From: an uncultured Erythrobacter sp.
GTDB lineage: Bacteria > Pseudomonadota > Alphaproteobacteria > Sphingomonadales > Sphingomonadaceae
Length of the DNA: 64,000 bases
Assembly (NCBI GenBank): GCA_947498065.1
Contig: CANMIS010000004.1
Location: 372,001-436,000 of the forward strand
Reading direction: 5' to 3'
This document shows positions 17,288-25,465 of the stretch, one piece after another; position 1 is the stretch's first letter, and the number at the start of each line of letters is the position of its first letter. The notes beneath the pieces were generated by a model. That model worked only from the letters and a program-made list of their open reading frames with translations, made no database searches and was not told the origin of the DNA. A program made the translations under genes and the position numbers.

Positions 17288-18315
17288 CAGAAGTTCACCG
17301 CAATCCCGTTCTCGCCCGCAAGTGAGACGTAATTAGCCTTCACTTTGGCAACATAATCTTGAGTTTCACGATAAGGCGGGATCTTCATGCCGTGTTTGCG
17401 GACGGCGCCTTCACCGGCATTGTAGGCGGCGAGTACGAGCTCTAGATCCCCATCAAACGTCTGCCACAAGCGGCTGAGCAGCTTGGCGCCCGCATTGATG
17501 TTGGTCGTAGGGTCAAAAAGATGCTGCGGATTTCTCACCCCCAGATCGCGGCCCGTGCCCGGCATCACCTGCATCAGACCTCTGGCGCCAGCGTGGCTGA
17601 CTGCACGGTCGCGGTACCGGGATTCTTGCTTGATGACGGCGTGGAGAAGCAGAGGATCGACGCGGTGGACCCGCGCTGCTTGCTCGATGATCGCATCGAA
17701 ACGCGTTCCATAGCTTTGCGGACTGAGCGCCAAGACTGCTTCAACATCCTGATCGCCGATCGGCCCCTGTCCACCCAAACCATCAGCCTCGACCGGGGCG
17801 CGTGCGCTTTCGGGAGGGATGATTGCGATAATAGACCCATCGCCCAACTTGAAAGTCTCCGCCTCCAAGCTCGGCTTTGCGCTCGCTTTTTCGGATGTTT
17901 TATCTCGGCCCTGCGTGTCCGCCTTGGCCGCCAAAATGAACCTCGGATCGTCAGTGGCCTCGTCGTTGTAACCGGGGCCGCGGATCATTGGCTCGGTCTC
18001 TTCAGAGATCGTCGTGCTGCGAACGTTTGCGCGCGGGCGGTTGGCCTTGAAAGCTGGCGACTCGATCACGGTGGTTTCCGGACAATGGCCCAACAAACCC
18101 TCAAAATGTCTAAGCGAATCAACGCTCGCCACACGAATGGGCGCGTCCACCTGACATTCACCTGGATTTTCGATCGGCTCCGGATCTCGCTCTTTCGCCG
18201 CAACCCCCGCACCACAGAGCACAGTTAAACCAGTACCGATTAAAGTAAACTTTGCACCGTAAAACTTCATCTTATGAAGAATTAAGACACAACTGTTCTG
18301 TGTTTTACTTGACAC
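17287..18315 (-). CDS. T3SS-associated lytic transglycosylase
   Basis: A 342-residue SLT-family enzyme, likely to open peptidoglycan for injectisome assembly (functional analogue of IpgF/EtgA). The C-terminal domain has the catalytic Glu in VIKQESRYRDRAVS, the SHAGARGLMQVMPGT motif and the LVLAAYNAGEGAV motif. The start is GTG with AGGAGGT five bases upstream; an ATG at 18270 lacks such a site. The N-terminus (FTLIGTGLTVLCGAGVAA) is a signal peptide or anchor, followed by a long unrecognised linker. As first gene of the leftward operon it is likely co-expressed with the ring proteins. Confidence 0.88.
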   Translation of the reverse strand: MSSKTQNSCVLILHKMKFYGAKFTLIGTGLTVLCGAGVAAKERDPEPIENPGECQVDAPIRVASVDSLRHFEGLLGHCPETTVIESPAFKANRPRANVRSTTISEETEPMIRGPGYNDEATDDPRFILAAKADTQGRDKTSEKASAKPSLEAETFKLGDGSIIAIIPPESARAPVEADGLGGQGPIGDQDVEAVLALSPQSYGTRFDAIIEQAARVHRVDPLLLHAVIKQESRYRDRAVSHAGARGLMQVMPGTGRDLGVRNPQHLFDPTTNINAGAKLLSRLWQTFDGDLELVLAAYNAGEGAVRKHGMKIPPYRETQDYVAKVKANYVSLAGENGIAVNF

Positions 18316-18763
18316 GCGACCTCCTGTTCAGAACTCAGTTCTAAACCAATCAAGTAACCTAGCTAATTGCCAACGGGTCGGGAATCCTGCCTTTGGCCCC
18401 ACCAAGCCAGCAACCATGATGGTAAAGGATATTTGGTAAGTTTGAAGGGCCCACGTAAACCTTGGGAAAACTTGCTCAATTGCCCGGAATTGCGTGCGTT
18501 GTGCGACGAATCGAGTGCTTTTCGCGTTTTCAGTTCACCGTAAAATTGGAGCAATTCGTCTGTGACACATTTGTGAAGCGATTACTGCAACCGACTCGAG
18601 TCGCCACAAGTTTCACTGGTAACGACTTCAAAGCCCGTTGACTTTACTAACAAGGGTGCAAATAACGTGATTTCCGGGCCTGCCATCCGGAGTCGCGCGG
18701 GGCGAAAAGTCGCCTCTGCGTACGCATCAAAAGCCCGTTTCAGACAGGCGTCTTATGAGGTGA
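18316..18763. promoter_or_regulatory. Divergent promoter region of the two T3SS operons
   Basis: About 450 bases with no supported gene, more AT-rich than the flanks. Rightward, TTGACT (18638-18643), a 17-base spacer and AATAAC (18661-18666) form a good sigma-70-type promoter for sctU. Inverted repeats that could be operators are AGAAC-TCA-GTTCT (18330-18342), ACACA-N7-TGTGT (18287-18303, inside the slt start) and the palindrome TGCGTACGCA (18717-18726). No leftward promoter was convincing. None of the CTATACG...GATAC motif is present, so apparatus and effector genes may be controlled differently. Confidence 0.6.
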
Positions 18764-18775
18764 GTGGCAGGCCAA

Positions 18776-19963
18776 ATGGCGGATGAAGATAAAGGCGGCG
18801 ACAAGACAGAGCTGCCGACCCCCAAAAAGCTAAGAGATGCGCGCGAAAAGGGCGACATCGCCAAGGCTCAAGACATTACGTCCATGCTCGGCACGTTTGG
18901 GGCAATTCTATTATTGATGGTGGCGGGCACGTGGATCGCGCGGAGCATCGCCGACTTTGGGGACCGGGTTGTGACCCAGGCGGCCGGCGGCGATTTCAAC
19001 TTGGCATTCGATGGCCTCGCCGGAGAAGGAGCCTTGCTGCTGCTGATGCTGAGCGCCGTCATACTCATCCCTCTCTCGGCGCTCGGCGGTTTATCGGAAG
19101 CCTTCCAAACTCGCGGCCTGTTCGCGCCCAAGCGGCTTGAACCGAAATTTGAGAACATCAATCCGGTCAAAGGACTGAAGCGATTGTTCGGTAAGGACGG
19201 GCTGGTTCAGCTCGTCAAAACGCTGGCGAAAGTGCTCGCCGTTCTCGCCGTCATTTGGCTGGTAGCTTATGGGCATATTGAGAAAATGGGTTCCATGCTG
19301 CTGCCCGCCTCAGAAGCCGTTTGGCGAGATGGGCTTGGCGCACAGGCAGGATCGCGTGATGCCGCCCTGACCTACAGCATAACGCTTGAGATCCTTGCTT
19401 GGGTCGGCGGGCTATTCGTTGGGATCGCGCTCATCGATAACGTCTGGACCAAGCAGCGCTTCCTCAAAAAAATGATGATGAGCCGGCGCGACATCAAACA
19501 AGAGGTGAAGCAGGACGAAGGTGATCCTCATGTGAAGGACCACCGTCGGCAGCTGGGTCAAGAATGGGCGCAATCAGGCGCTATCTCAGCCACGCATGAC
19601 GCATCCGCGCTGCTCGTCAATCCAACGCACCTCGCCATCGCGCTCGACTATGATCCTGATCGCGCGCCGGTCCCCGTGATTTTGGCACGCGGCGATGGTG
19701 AAATCGCGCAGGCTATGCGGGCGGCAGCGATCGACGCCGAAGTCCCAATCATCCGCCACATCCCAACGGCGCGCAAACTGTGGGCGCGCGGCGAGGTTGG
19801 TGAGATGGTTCCAGAAGAATTGTTCGATGCGATCGCCGAGGTGATCTTGTGGGCGAAGCGTGCCCGGGCCGGAAAAGCTCCGATGGAATGTGAGCTCGAC
19901 CATGGCCGCGCGCCACACAGCGAACCAAATGATACAGAACCAATGGAGTTAGAACCGTCATGA
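18776..19963 (+). CDS. sctU: T3SS export switch protein SctU
   Basis: A 395-residue FlhB/YscU-family protein. It begins DKTELPTPKKLRDAREKGDIAKAQDI, the family N-terminus, has four transmembrane helices, and has the autocleavage motif NPTH in the C-terminal domain (LLVNPTHLAIALDYD), which controls the switch between needle and effector export. An in-frame GTG at 18764 has GAGG four bases upstream and would add four residues. The C-terminal tail after ILWAKRARAG is acidic and longer than usual. First gene of the rightward operon. Confidence 0.95.
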   Translation: MADEDKGGDKTELPTPKKLRDAREKGDIAKAQDITSMLGTFGAILLLMVAGTWIARSIADFGDRVVTQAAGGDFNLAFDGLAGEGALLLLMLSAVILIPLSALGGLSEAFQTRGLFAPKRLEPKFENINPVKGLKRLFGKDGLVQLVKTLAKVLAVLAVIWLVAYGHIEKMGSMLLPASEAVWRDGLGAQAGSRDAALTYSITLEILAWVGGLFVGIALIDNVWTKQRFLKKMMMSRRDIKQEVKQDEGDPHVKDHRRQLGQEWAQSGAISATHDASALLVNPTHLAIALDYDPDRAPVPVILARGDGEIAQAMRAAAIDAEVPIIRHIPTARKLWARGEVGEMVPEELFDAIAEVILWAKRARAGKAPMECELDHGRAPHSEPNDTEPMELEPS

Positions 19964-20355
19964 CCATCGGAACGGTGCTTTCGTCCCTGCTCGCAATCAT
20001 CTTGTCTCTGGCCTTCGTCATCGCTCTCGCATGGGGCGGGCTTTACCTTATGCGGCGGTTTCAGGACGGGAGCTTTGGGAAGCTCGGCGGCCAGCAAGAC
20101 ACGCGCAATTTGCGCTTCATCCGGGCCCTGCCAATTGGACCGCGCGAACGCTTGGTTCTGATCGAGATTGAGGGTGAAGAGATGCTGCTGGGTGTGACCG
20201 CGCATTCAATCTCTCGGCTGAGAGAATGGCCCGCTCCTGGCTCTGCCGAACCGGCCACGGCCGCTGCGGACTACGATGCCGATCAAACGCCAAGCGACGC
20301 CGCAAAAGAGCGGCCACGTTTTCGCCTGCGTATGTCTGATGAGGGACAATTATGA
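19960..20355 (+). CDS. FliO-like protein in the injectisome operon
   Basis: A 131-residue protein with one N-terminal transmembrane helix (LLAIILSLAFVIALAWGGLYLMRRF), then NLRFIRALPIGPRERLVLIEIEGEEMLLGV, the FliO-type cytoplasmic beta domain. In flagella FliO is a chaperone for assembly of the FliP/FliR export gate. Injectisomes normally lack a FliO homologue. Here it is placed between sctU and sctQ with 4-base overlaps on both sides, so it is an integral operon member. The disordered C-terminus is Ala/Asp/Pro-rich. Confident on domain, less so on role. Confidence 0.75.
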   Translation: MTIGTVLSSLLAIILSLAFVIALAWGGLYLMRRFQDGSFGKLGGQQDTRNLRFIRALPIGPRERLVLIEIEGEEMLLGVTAHSISRLREWPAPGSAEPATAAADYDADQTPSDAAKERPRFRLRMSDEGQL

Positions 20356-21335
20356 GCGCTCGGCAGGATCAGCCCGAGGGCGTAGCCAGCAGTCTGCCCA
20401 GCTTGAACGCCGACCAATGTGCCTGGGCGCATCATGCGGCCCGTTTGCTAGCCCGCCGGGGTATCGCGACATCAATTGTACCAGCTCAGTCTTCACAAGC
20501 GGGCTGGTACAAAGCGGATGGCCTTGCGTTTCGCCCGCCACCAGAGACCCGCGCGCCGCTTGGCGCAGCGGCTGACGCATTAGTAAGCGCCTTGGTTTTG
20601 CACAATTCGTCGCTCGATGAGATTGAGCAAGCAACCGGCCTCGCTGCTGAGTTCAACAATCATGGCGAGCTCGGCAATGATCTTGCCTGCGTCCGCCTCA
20701 CTCGCGCCGGTGAGCCTTTGGGCGAGATCGCGCCGCTTGCACCGCCGCCCATACCCTGTCCAGCAGCCGCTCCGGTGCCGGTGCCGCTATCTCTCGCGGC
20801 GACGCGGCTCACTTTGGATGAGGCCGAAGCATTGGGAGGGGGCGATCTGCTGCTGCTCTCCGGATCGCCGTGGCCAGTCATCGAGAACGCGGCCAGCCCA
20901 GTCGGCGGCGGCGTAGCATTTGATCCGCAAGCGGGGCGGCTGATCAGCGCGTTTACAAACACCCCCAACAACTTTGAGGCAGCTCTGATGAGTGACCCGA
21001 CAGACACCAGTCAAATGACCGTGCCAGTGGCTCTGCAATTGCCCGATGCAATCCTATCGCAAGAGGATCTGGCCGCCCTTTCAAATGCCGGATCGATTGA
21101 CCTCGGCCCCGTGACGGAGGGCCTCCAGATCACTATCAGCGTCGGCGGATTGCCAGTCGGGAAAGGCGAGATTGTCCGCGTGGGCGATCGGTTTGCGGTG
21201 CTGGTCGAGAGCCCCTCACCAGCCGCAAACCAGCCTGGCGATCAAAGCGCCGACACGGCCGCGCCCGCCGCTGAAGAAGCATCGCCCGGTGATCCGTTGA
21301 GCGATACTGGCGAGCTGGCGGCAGAGGCGAAATGA
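20352..21335 (+). CDS. sctQ: T3SS C-ring / sorting-platform protein SctQ
   Basis: A 327-residue protein whose C-terminal ~70 residues form a SpoA (FliN-type) domain: ILSQEDLAALSNAGSIDLGP...LQITISVGGLPVGKGEIVRVGDRFAVLV. The N-terminal region is divergent, as in other SctQ proteins. SctQ binds SctL and SctK and forms the cytoplasmic pods. An internal start could give a short SpoA-only product as in some systems, for instance the ATG at 20988 or the one at 21015, but neither has an evident strong ribosome binding site. It overlaps sctR as ATGATG. Confidence 0.88.
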   Translation: MSARQDQPEGVASSLPSLNADQCAWAHHAARLLARRGIATSIVPAQSSQAGWYKADGLAFRPPPETRAPLGAAADALVSALVLHNSSLDEIEQATGLAAEFNNHGELGNDLACVRLTRAGEPLGEIAPLAPPPIPCPAAAPVPVPLSLAATRLTLDEAEALGGGDLLLLSGSPWPVIENAASPVGGGVAFDPQAGRLISAFTNTPNNFEAALMSDPTDTSQMTVPVALQLPDAILSQEDLAALSNAGSIDLGPVTEGLQITISVGGLPVGKGEIVRVGDRFAVLVESPSPAANQPGDQSADTAAPAAEEASPGDPLSDTGELAAEAK

Positions 21336-22033
21336 TGGAACTCGGGACATTCACCCCCGGCTCTGCGCTGATCACAGTATTGCTGATCGCGCTGGCACCG
21401 TTCCTGGCTGTGATGGTCACCAGCTTCACAAAAATCGTGGTTGTCCTTGCCATCGTGCGCAGCGCGCTTGGCCTGCAGCAAACCCCGCCCAACATCGTTC
21501 TCAATGGACTGGCGCTGATTCTGTCCGTCTATGTGATGTACCCCACGCTTCAAGACATGTCGGCTGCCGCCGGAATGGGGACCGAAACCGAAGCCACCAT
21601 GCCGGGCGATAGCCCTGCCGGCCCGTCCCAACTTGGCGATACCCAAGAGATCATATCAACCGCCGACAAAGCCAAAGAGCCTCTGCGCAAGTTCCTGATC
21701 GCCAATACAGATGCAGAAGACCGAGCCTTCTTCTTGGCGACACAGCGGCGGATCAGCGGACCGGAACGCGCGGCAGAAATTAGCGATAGCGACTTTGTCA
21801 TCATCGTCCCAGCGTTCGCGGTGCGCGAGCTAACAACAGCCTTTCAGATCGGGTTTCTGATCTTCCTCCCATTCCTCATCATTGATCTGGTGATCTCGAA
21901 CATTTTGCTCGCGCTCAACATGATGATGCTCAGTCCGGTCACAATCTCTTTGCCGTTCAAGATATTGCTGTTCGTCGTGATCGATGGCTGGGCCAAGCTC
22001 AGCCATAGCTTAGTGCTCTCCTATGCGATGTAG
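21332..22033 (+). CDS. sctR: T3SS export apparatus protein SctR
   Basis: A 233-residue FliP/YscR-family membrane protein. Diagnostic segments are SFTKIVVVLAIVRSALGLQQTPPN and the C-terminal FLPFLIIDLVISNILLALNMMMLSPVTISLPFKILLFVV. Five SctR subunits start the helical export gate in the inner membrane. The periplasmic loop (residues ~75-130) is Ala/Gly/Asp-rich. It overlaps sctQ and is 18 bases ahead of sctS. Confidence 0.96.
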   Translation: MMELGTFTPGSALITVLLIALAPFLAVMVTSFTKIVVVLAIVRSALGLQQTPPNIVLNGLALILSVYVMYPTLQDMSAAAGMGTETEATMPGDSPAGPSQLGDTQEIISTADKAKEPLRKFLIANTDAEDRAFFLATQRRISGPERAAEISDSDFVIIVPAFAVRELTTAFQIGFLIFLPFLIIDLVISNILLALNMMMLSPVTISLPFKILLFVVIDGWAKLSHSLVLSYAM

Positions 22034-22051
22034 CGAGGCGAGGCACCGGCT

Positions 22052-22312
22052 ATGAACCTGACCGACATCACGCTTGAAGCATTGTGGCTAGTCCTGCTGC
22101 TTTCAGCCCCGCCGATTATCGCCGCATCGGTGGTCGGCCTGATGGTCGCCGTGGTGCAAGCAGCCACACAGATCCAAGAGCAGACGCTTCAATTCACCCT
22201 CAAATTCTTCGCGATCGTGCTGACCCTGTTCATCACCGCCAGCCTGATGGTTGGCAGCTTGTTCGCCTTTAGCGACAAGATTTTTAGCAATCTCAACGGG
22301 CTGGTCGGATGA
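22052..22312 (+). CDS. sctS: T3SS export apparatus protein SctS
   Basis: An 86-residue FliQ/YscS-family protein with two hydrophobic hairpin segments and the family pattern ALWLVLLLSAPPIIAASVVGLMVAVVQAATQIQEQTL. Four copies wrap around the SctR/SctT gate. It overlaps sctT as ATGA (22309-22312), so the two are translationally coupled. Confidence 0.96.
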   Translation: MNLTDITLEALWLVLLLSAPPIIAASVVGLMVAVVQAATQIQEQTLQFTLKFFAIVLTLFITASLMVGSLFAFSDKIFSNLNGLVG

Positions 22313-23130
22313 GCGTAGGGGGAGCACTTGGCCAATCGCTGATTTCAGCCGCCCCTTGGACGGAGCAAGCGCTGCTGGTCGGTGCCGCATCTGCTCGGTT
22401 TGCCATGGCCTTCATCATGCTGCCTTTGTTTTCGCCGCAACTGATCCCGCCGCTGGTGCGCAATTCCCTGATCATTGCCTTTGGCCTGGTCGCTCTATCA
22501 CTGCCTGTCTCCTTCTCGCCCAGCACCTTGACCGCAGCACAGTGGCTGGCGCTGTTCGGACGCGAAGCGGCGGCAGGCGTTGTGATTGGCCTATTTTACG
22601 CGACATTCCTCTGGGCAATGGCCTCTGCCGGCGAGATCATCGACAGCAAAACGGGCGCAACCATCGCGCAAATCGTCGATCCCATTTCTGGTAACACTCA
22701 GTCACTTTCCGCCACTCTGCTGGGCCGGTTTGCACAAGTAACCTTCGTCACCGCCGGCGGCCTGACGCTGCTCATTGGAACCCTGATGATGAGCTATGCC
22801 CTTTGGCCAATGGGACCAGGCGGGGTCGCGCTCGACATGTCTTCGGTCATCCTGTTTGAGGGAGAGTTTGGCAGGTACTTTATGATTGCCTTCATTCTCG
22901 CTACCCCGGCGCTTATGGTCTTGTTTATGATCGACCTCGGTATGGGATTGCTCAATCGCTTTGCGCAGAACTTCAACGTGTTCATGCTGTCGCTATCGAT
23001 CAAAGCGACCGCTGCGATCTTTGTGCTCGTCTTAATCTTGCCTTTACTCGGCAATCTGGTCGTGAACGATCTGATGTCGCGCGATGCCGTTGCCCAAGGC
23101 ATGCTTGACCGCACAGGAACACCGCAGTGA
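22309..23130 (+). CDS. sctT: T3SS export apparatus protein SctT
   Basis: A 273-residue FliR/YscT-family protein with about six to eight membrane segments, including ARFAMAFIMLPLFSPQLIPPLVRN and EIIDSKTGATIAQIVDPISG, the latter close to the family's plug-adjacent segment. It completes the SctR5-S4-T1 gate. The stop overlaps the start of the regulator gene. Confidence 0.94.
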   Translation: MSVGGALGQSLISAAPWTEQALLVGAASARFAMAFIMLPLFSPQLIPPLVRNSLIIAFGLVALSLPVSFSPSTLTAAQWLALFGREAAAGVVIGLFYATFLWAMASAGEIIDSKTGATIAQIVDPISGNTQSLSATLLGRFAQVTFVTAGGLTLLIGTLMMSYALWPMGPGGVALDMSSVILFEGEFGRYFMIAFILATPALMVLFMIDLGMGLLNRFAQNFNVFMLSLSIKATAAIFVLVLILPLLGNLVVNDLMSRDAVAQGMLDRTGTPQ

Positions 23131-23546
23131 CACAGCGCCCCAACCATCCTGCGGCCAAAGGCCTTGCCACTCGCGCCAGCTCGCAAGTCAGTCCGCGGAC
23201 CGGCTCAGAGGTCGATTCCGAACTGCTCGCGCTGATTGAGGAAATGCGCAGCGCCGCCAAGCGTGACCCATCGCGCAAGCGTGAGGTCACCGTTGGCGAG
23301 TTCCTGGTCGATGGAGCGCGCGTCCCGCTGTCTCTGGTTGATCCGTTGCAGCAGCTAACCAGAACGGAAGCAGCAGCTCTCAGGTTCGCGGGGTGGGGAC
23401 GCTCCAACGCTGACATTGCGACCCTGCTGGCGATCAGTGAAGGCACCGCCCGCACGCACCTCAATAGCGCGGTGCGCAAACTGGAGCTTGATGGGATGCG
23501 CGGCCTAGTCGCGCTCGCAGGCTTGTTGTTCCACCCGCTAGACTAG
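23127..23546 (+). CDS. LuxR/FixJ-type HTH regulator, last gene of the T3SS operon
   Basis: A 139-residue protein. The C-terminal ~65 residues form a GerE/LuxR-type helix-turn-helix: LTRTEAAALRFAGWGRSNADIATLLAISEGTARTHLNSAVRKLELDG. The N-terminal ~70 residues are charged and too short for a receiver or autoinducer domain, so activity is probably controlled by expression level or partner binding. Its place at the end of the sct operon, just before the effector gene that carries motif copy C, makes it the natural candidate for binding the CTATACG...GATAC motif. That link is inference. Confidence 0.85.
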   Translation: MTQRPNHPAAKGLATRASSQVSPRTGSEVDSELLALIEEMRSAAKRDPSRKREVTVGEFLVDGARVPLSLVDPLQQLTRTEAAALRFAGWGRSNADIATLLAISEGTARTHLNSAVRKLELDGMRGLVALAGLLFHPLD

Positions 23547-23573
23547 CGCCGAGATACGGCGAACCGCGCCGCT

Positions 23574-23592
23574 CTATACGATCTGCAGATAC
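23574..23592 (+). promoter_or_regulatory. Putative T3SS-regulon motif, copy C
   Basis: CTATACG-ATCTGCA-GATAC, including the perfect palindrome ATCTGCAGAT, ends 53 bp before the nuclease-toxin ATG. It matches copy D at 15 of 19 positions and shares the left half CTATACG with copy A. Confidence 0.55.
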
Positions 23593-23645
23593 CGCCTCGC
23601 CCCGCACCAACATATGCTGCTCGGCGTAGTGGTTGGAGAGATCTA

Positions 23646-24893
23646 ATGACCGAAGTGAATCGCAGCCAAGCGGCGTTGCAATCGCAGTCTCAGAACAACG
23701 CGAGCCCGCTCAGCGTCGCGGCAAGCTTGGTCAATCAGAACCGCGATCCTGTTCTCAATACTGCTGGACTGCGCAGCGATCTGGCAGCACTTCAATCTGC
23801 CTTTCCAGCGCAAGCAAATGCGATGGAGCACGTCGTCCTGGCGCAAATGTCTCCGCGCGAACAGGGCGAATTCATGCGCTCTGGAACGGCGCAGACGCCT
23901 GTGGCGGCCAACGATCAAGGTCCCTCCACCGCGACTGTTGTTGCAGACCTGACGCAGCTTACCTTGGATCTGGTGGGCATCGTTGAACCCACTCCGTTTG
24001 CCGATGGTAGCAATGCTATCATTTCACTCGGCCGCTCAATCGGCTCAGCCTGGAATGGCGATTGGGGCGATGCCGGCGGGCACCTGCTAAACGGCACACT
24101 CTCAGCGGTCGGCATCATTCCGTATCTCGGCGATGCGGCGAAAGCTGGCAAAATCGGCAAATGGGCGCAAACGGTTGCTGATGCCGTGTCCATGGCCGCT
24201 CGCAATCCAGCACTTCGCGCTACCATGGAAGCTCCGCTGAAAGAGATTCAGGGCCTTGTGAACCGCATTCCTCAAGGCGCGATCGATAGCCTGCCTGCGG
24301 GAGCGCGTGAATCACTGGAGCGCATGAAATCTCAGCTTGATGAGTTCTTTGGTGCGGGCGCAAGGGCCGCCGACAACATTCCAGTGCGGCAGTTCGATAA
24401 TGCGGCCGATTTCAACCGTGCTGCGAACAATGCCGCCCCCAACACCCGCTATGAATATGGCAATTACAGCTACACCACCGACGCCAATGGACGCGTTTCC
24501 GTAGCAGAGGGGCAAATTGACCTCACCCCCGCTGGGCGTAACGATCCAACATTGCAGGCGGATATCGGACGTGAAGGTCGCTCAACGGATGTTGGCTTTC
24601 ACATGATTGCTGATCGTTTTGGCGGGCAAACTAACCGGCTCAATGTAGTTGCTGGCAACGGTAAACCCATTGGAGATGGCGTCGCCAACCTCAATCAGGG
24701 CGCTTTTAAGCGGTTCGAAAACCGCGTTGCTGATATAGCGGCACAACCTGGAAACACCGTTGAAGTCAGGATAACGGCAAACTATGATCCCACAAACGTT
24801 ACGACCCGTCCTGATAGCTTTGGTGCTCAATACAGGGTCAATGGCGGGCAGTGGAGAACTGCGAACAACGGCGAGCCCTTCATCAATAAGTAA
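23646..24893 (+). CDS. Putative nuclease toxin / T3SS effector (Endonuclease NS_2-like)
   Basis: A 415-residue protein without signal peptide; GGAGAG precedes the ATG. Residues 1-80 are Ser/Gln/Asn/Ala-rich. Residues ~90-190 resemble the glycine-rich pre-toxin region of polymorphic toxins (LDLVGIVEPTPFADGSNAII, TLSAVGIIPYLGDAAKAGKIG). The C-terminal ~130 residues match the DNA/RNA non-specific endonuclease type 2 pattern: DVGFHMIADRFGG with the presumed catalytic His at residue 319, then NLNQGAFKRFENRV with Asn 350, then VEVRITANYDP...RPDSFGAQYRVNGG. It is the first gene after the sct operon and is followed ten bases later by a probable immunity gene. Delivery by this T3SS is inferred. Confidence 0.8.
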   Translation: MTEVNRSQAALQSQSQNNASPLSVAASLVNQNRDPVLNTAGLRSDLAALQSAFPAQANAMEHVVLAQMSPREQGEFMRSGTAQTPVAANDQGPSTATVVADLTQLTLDLVGIVEPTPFADGSNAIISLGRSIGSAWNGDWGDAGGHLLNGTLSAVGIIPYLGDAAKAGKIGKWAQTVADAVSMAARNPALRATMEAPLKEIQGLVNRIPQGAIDSLPAGARESLERMKSQLDEFFGAGARAADNIPVRQFDNAADFNRAANNAAPNTRYEYGNYSYTTDANGRVSVAEGQIDLTPAGRNDPTLQADIGREGRSTDVGFHMIADRFGGQTNRLNVVAGNGKPIGDGVANLNQGAFKRFENRVADIAAQPGNTVEVRITANYDPTNVTTRPDSFGAQYRVNGGQWRTANNGEPFINK

Positions 24894-24903
24894 GTCGGAC
24901 GAC

Positions 24904-25314
24904 ATGGATTTCACTCAAGCTCAAATCGAAGTCGTAAGAGCCGTAGCGGGCAGTTTTCCTGCCGCTGACTGGCAGGCTGCGATACTGGACTATGAAATTC
25001 AGCAGGTCTCTGATGGGTTCGATTCTGACTATGTTGGGGTGGTACTGATCCGCGGATCCGATGGCGCTTTAACGCAGGATCAATTTTACCTCGATCGAAC
25101 GGCCCGCGAGGCCTGCACGCAATTGTTCCTTCAGCGCAAACAGGACGCTGGCGAGGACATTGCTGGATTTGTCCTTCGGATTGAGCATCCGGGTAAATAT
25201 CGGTTCGACTTCAAGGATAAGGCGAAACGCCTCGAAGGCCTTTGGGATGCCGAAGGCGAAGGTTATCTCGACAACTACCTTGAGCATTATCAGCGGGAAA
25301 AGGCCGCTGGTTAG
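24904..25314 (+). CDS. Probable immunity protein (YezG/DUF600-like)
   Basis: A 136-residue acidic soluble protein starting ten bases after the toxin stop. The pattern FPAADWQAAILDYEI near the N-terminus and FVLRIEHPGKYRFDFKDKAKRLEG near the C-terminus resembles the YezG/DUF600 immunity family, whose members often follow nuclease toxins. There is no signal peptide, consistent with neutralising a cytoplasmic nuclease. A longer frame from 24784 would overlap the toxin and is unlikely. Family assignment by eye is moderate; the toxin-immunity reading rests mainly on adjacency, size and charge. Confidence 0.65.
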   Translation: MDFTQAQIEVVRAVAGSFPAADWQAAILDYEIQQVSDGFDSDYVGVVLIRGSDGALTQDQFYLDRTAREACTQLFLQRKQDAGEDIAGFVLRIEHPGKYRFDFKDKAKRLEGLWDAEGEGYLDNYLEHYQREKAAG

Positions 25315-25465
25315 GCTGTTTTCGCGCCTGCCCCCCTCAGGCCAAAACCACGGCAACAATGCACACTTGAGGTGTGGCGCATTTAACGCATGTGATGCCG
25401 TAGGGCAGCGATGATCAAAAACCGCCTTTGACCAGAGCCGCCGCAAGCCTATCCGGGCCGGCTGT

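Noticed and set aside
7315..23130. Reading the cluster as a flagellar export locus because FliO-, FliP-, FliQ-, FliR-, FlhB- and FliI-like genes are present
   Set aside because: A secretin, a SctJ lipoprotein, an FHA-type SctD, a SctK and rod/needle proteins are present, and no hook, rod, ring or flagellin gene is seen.
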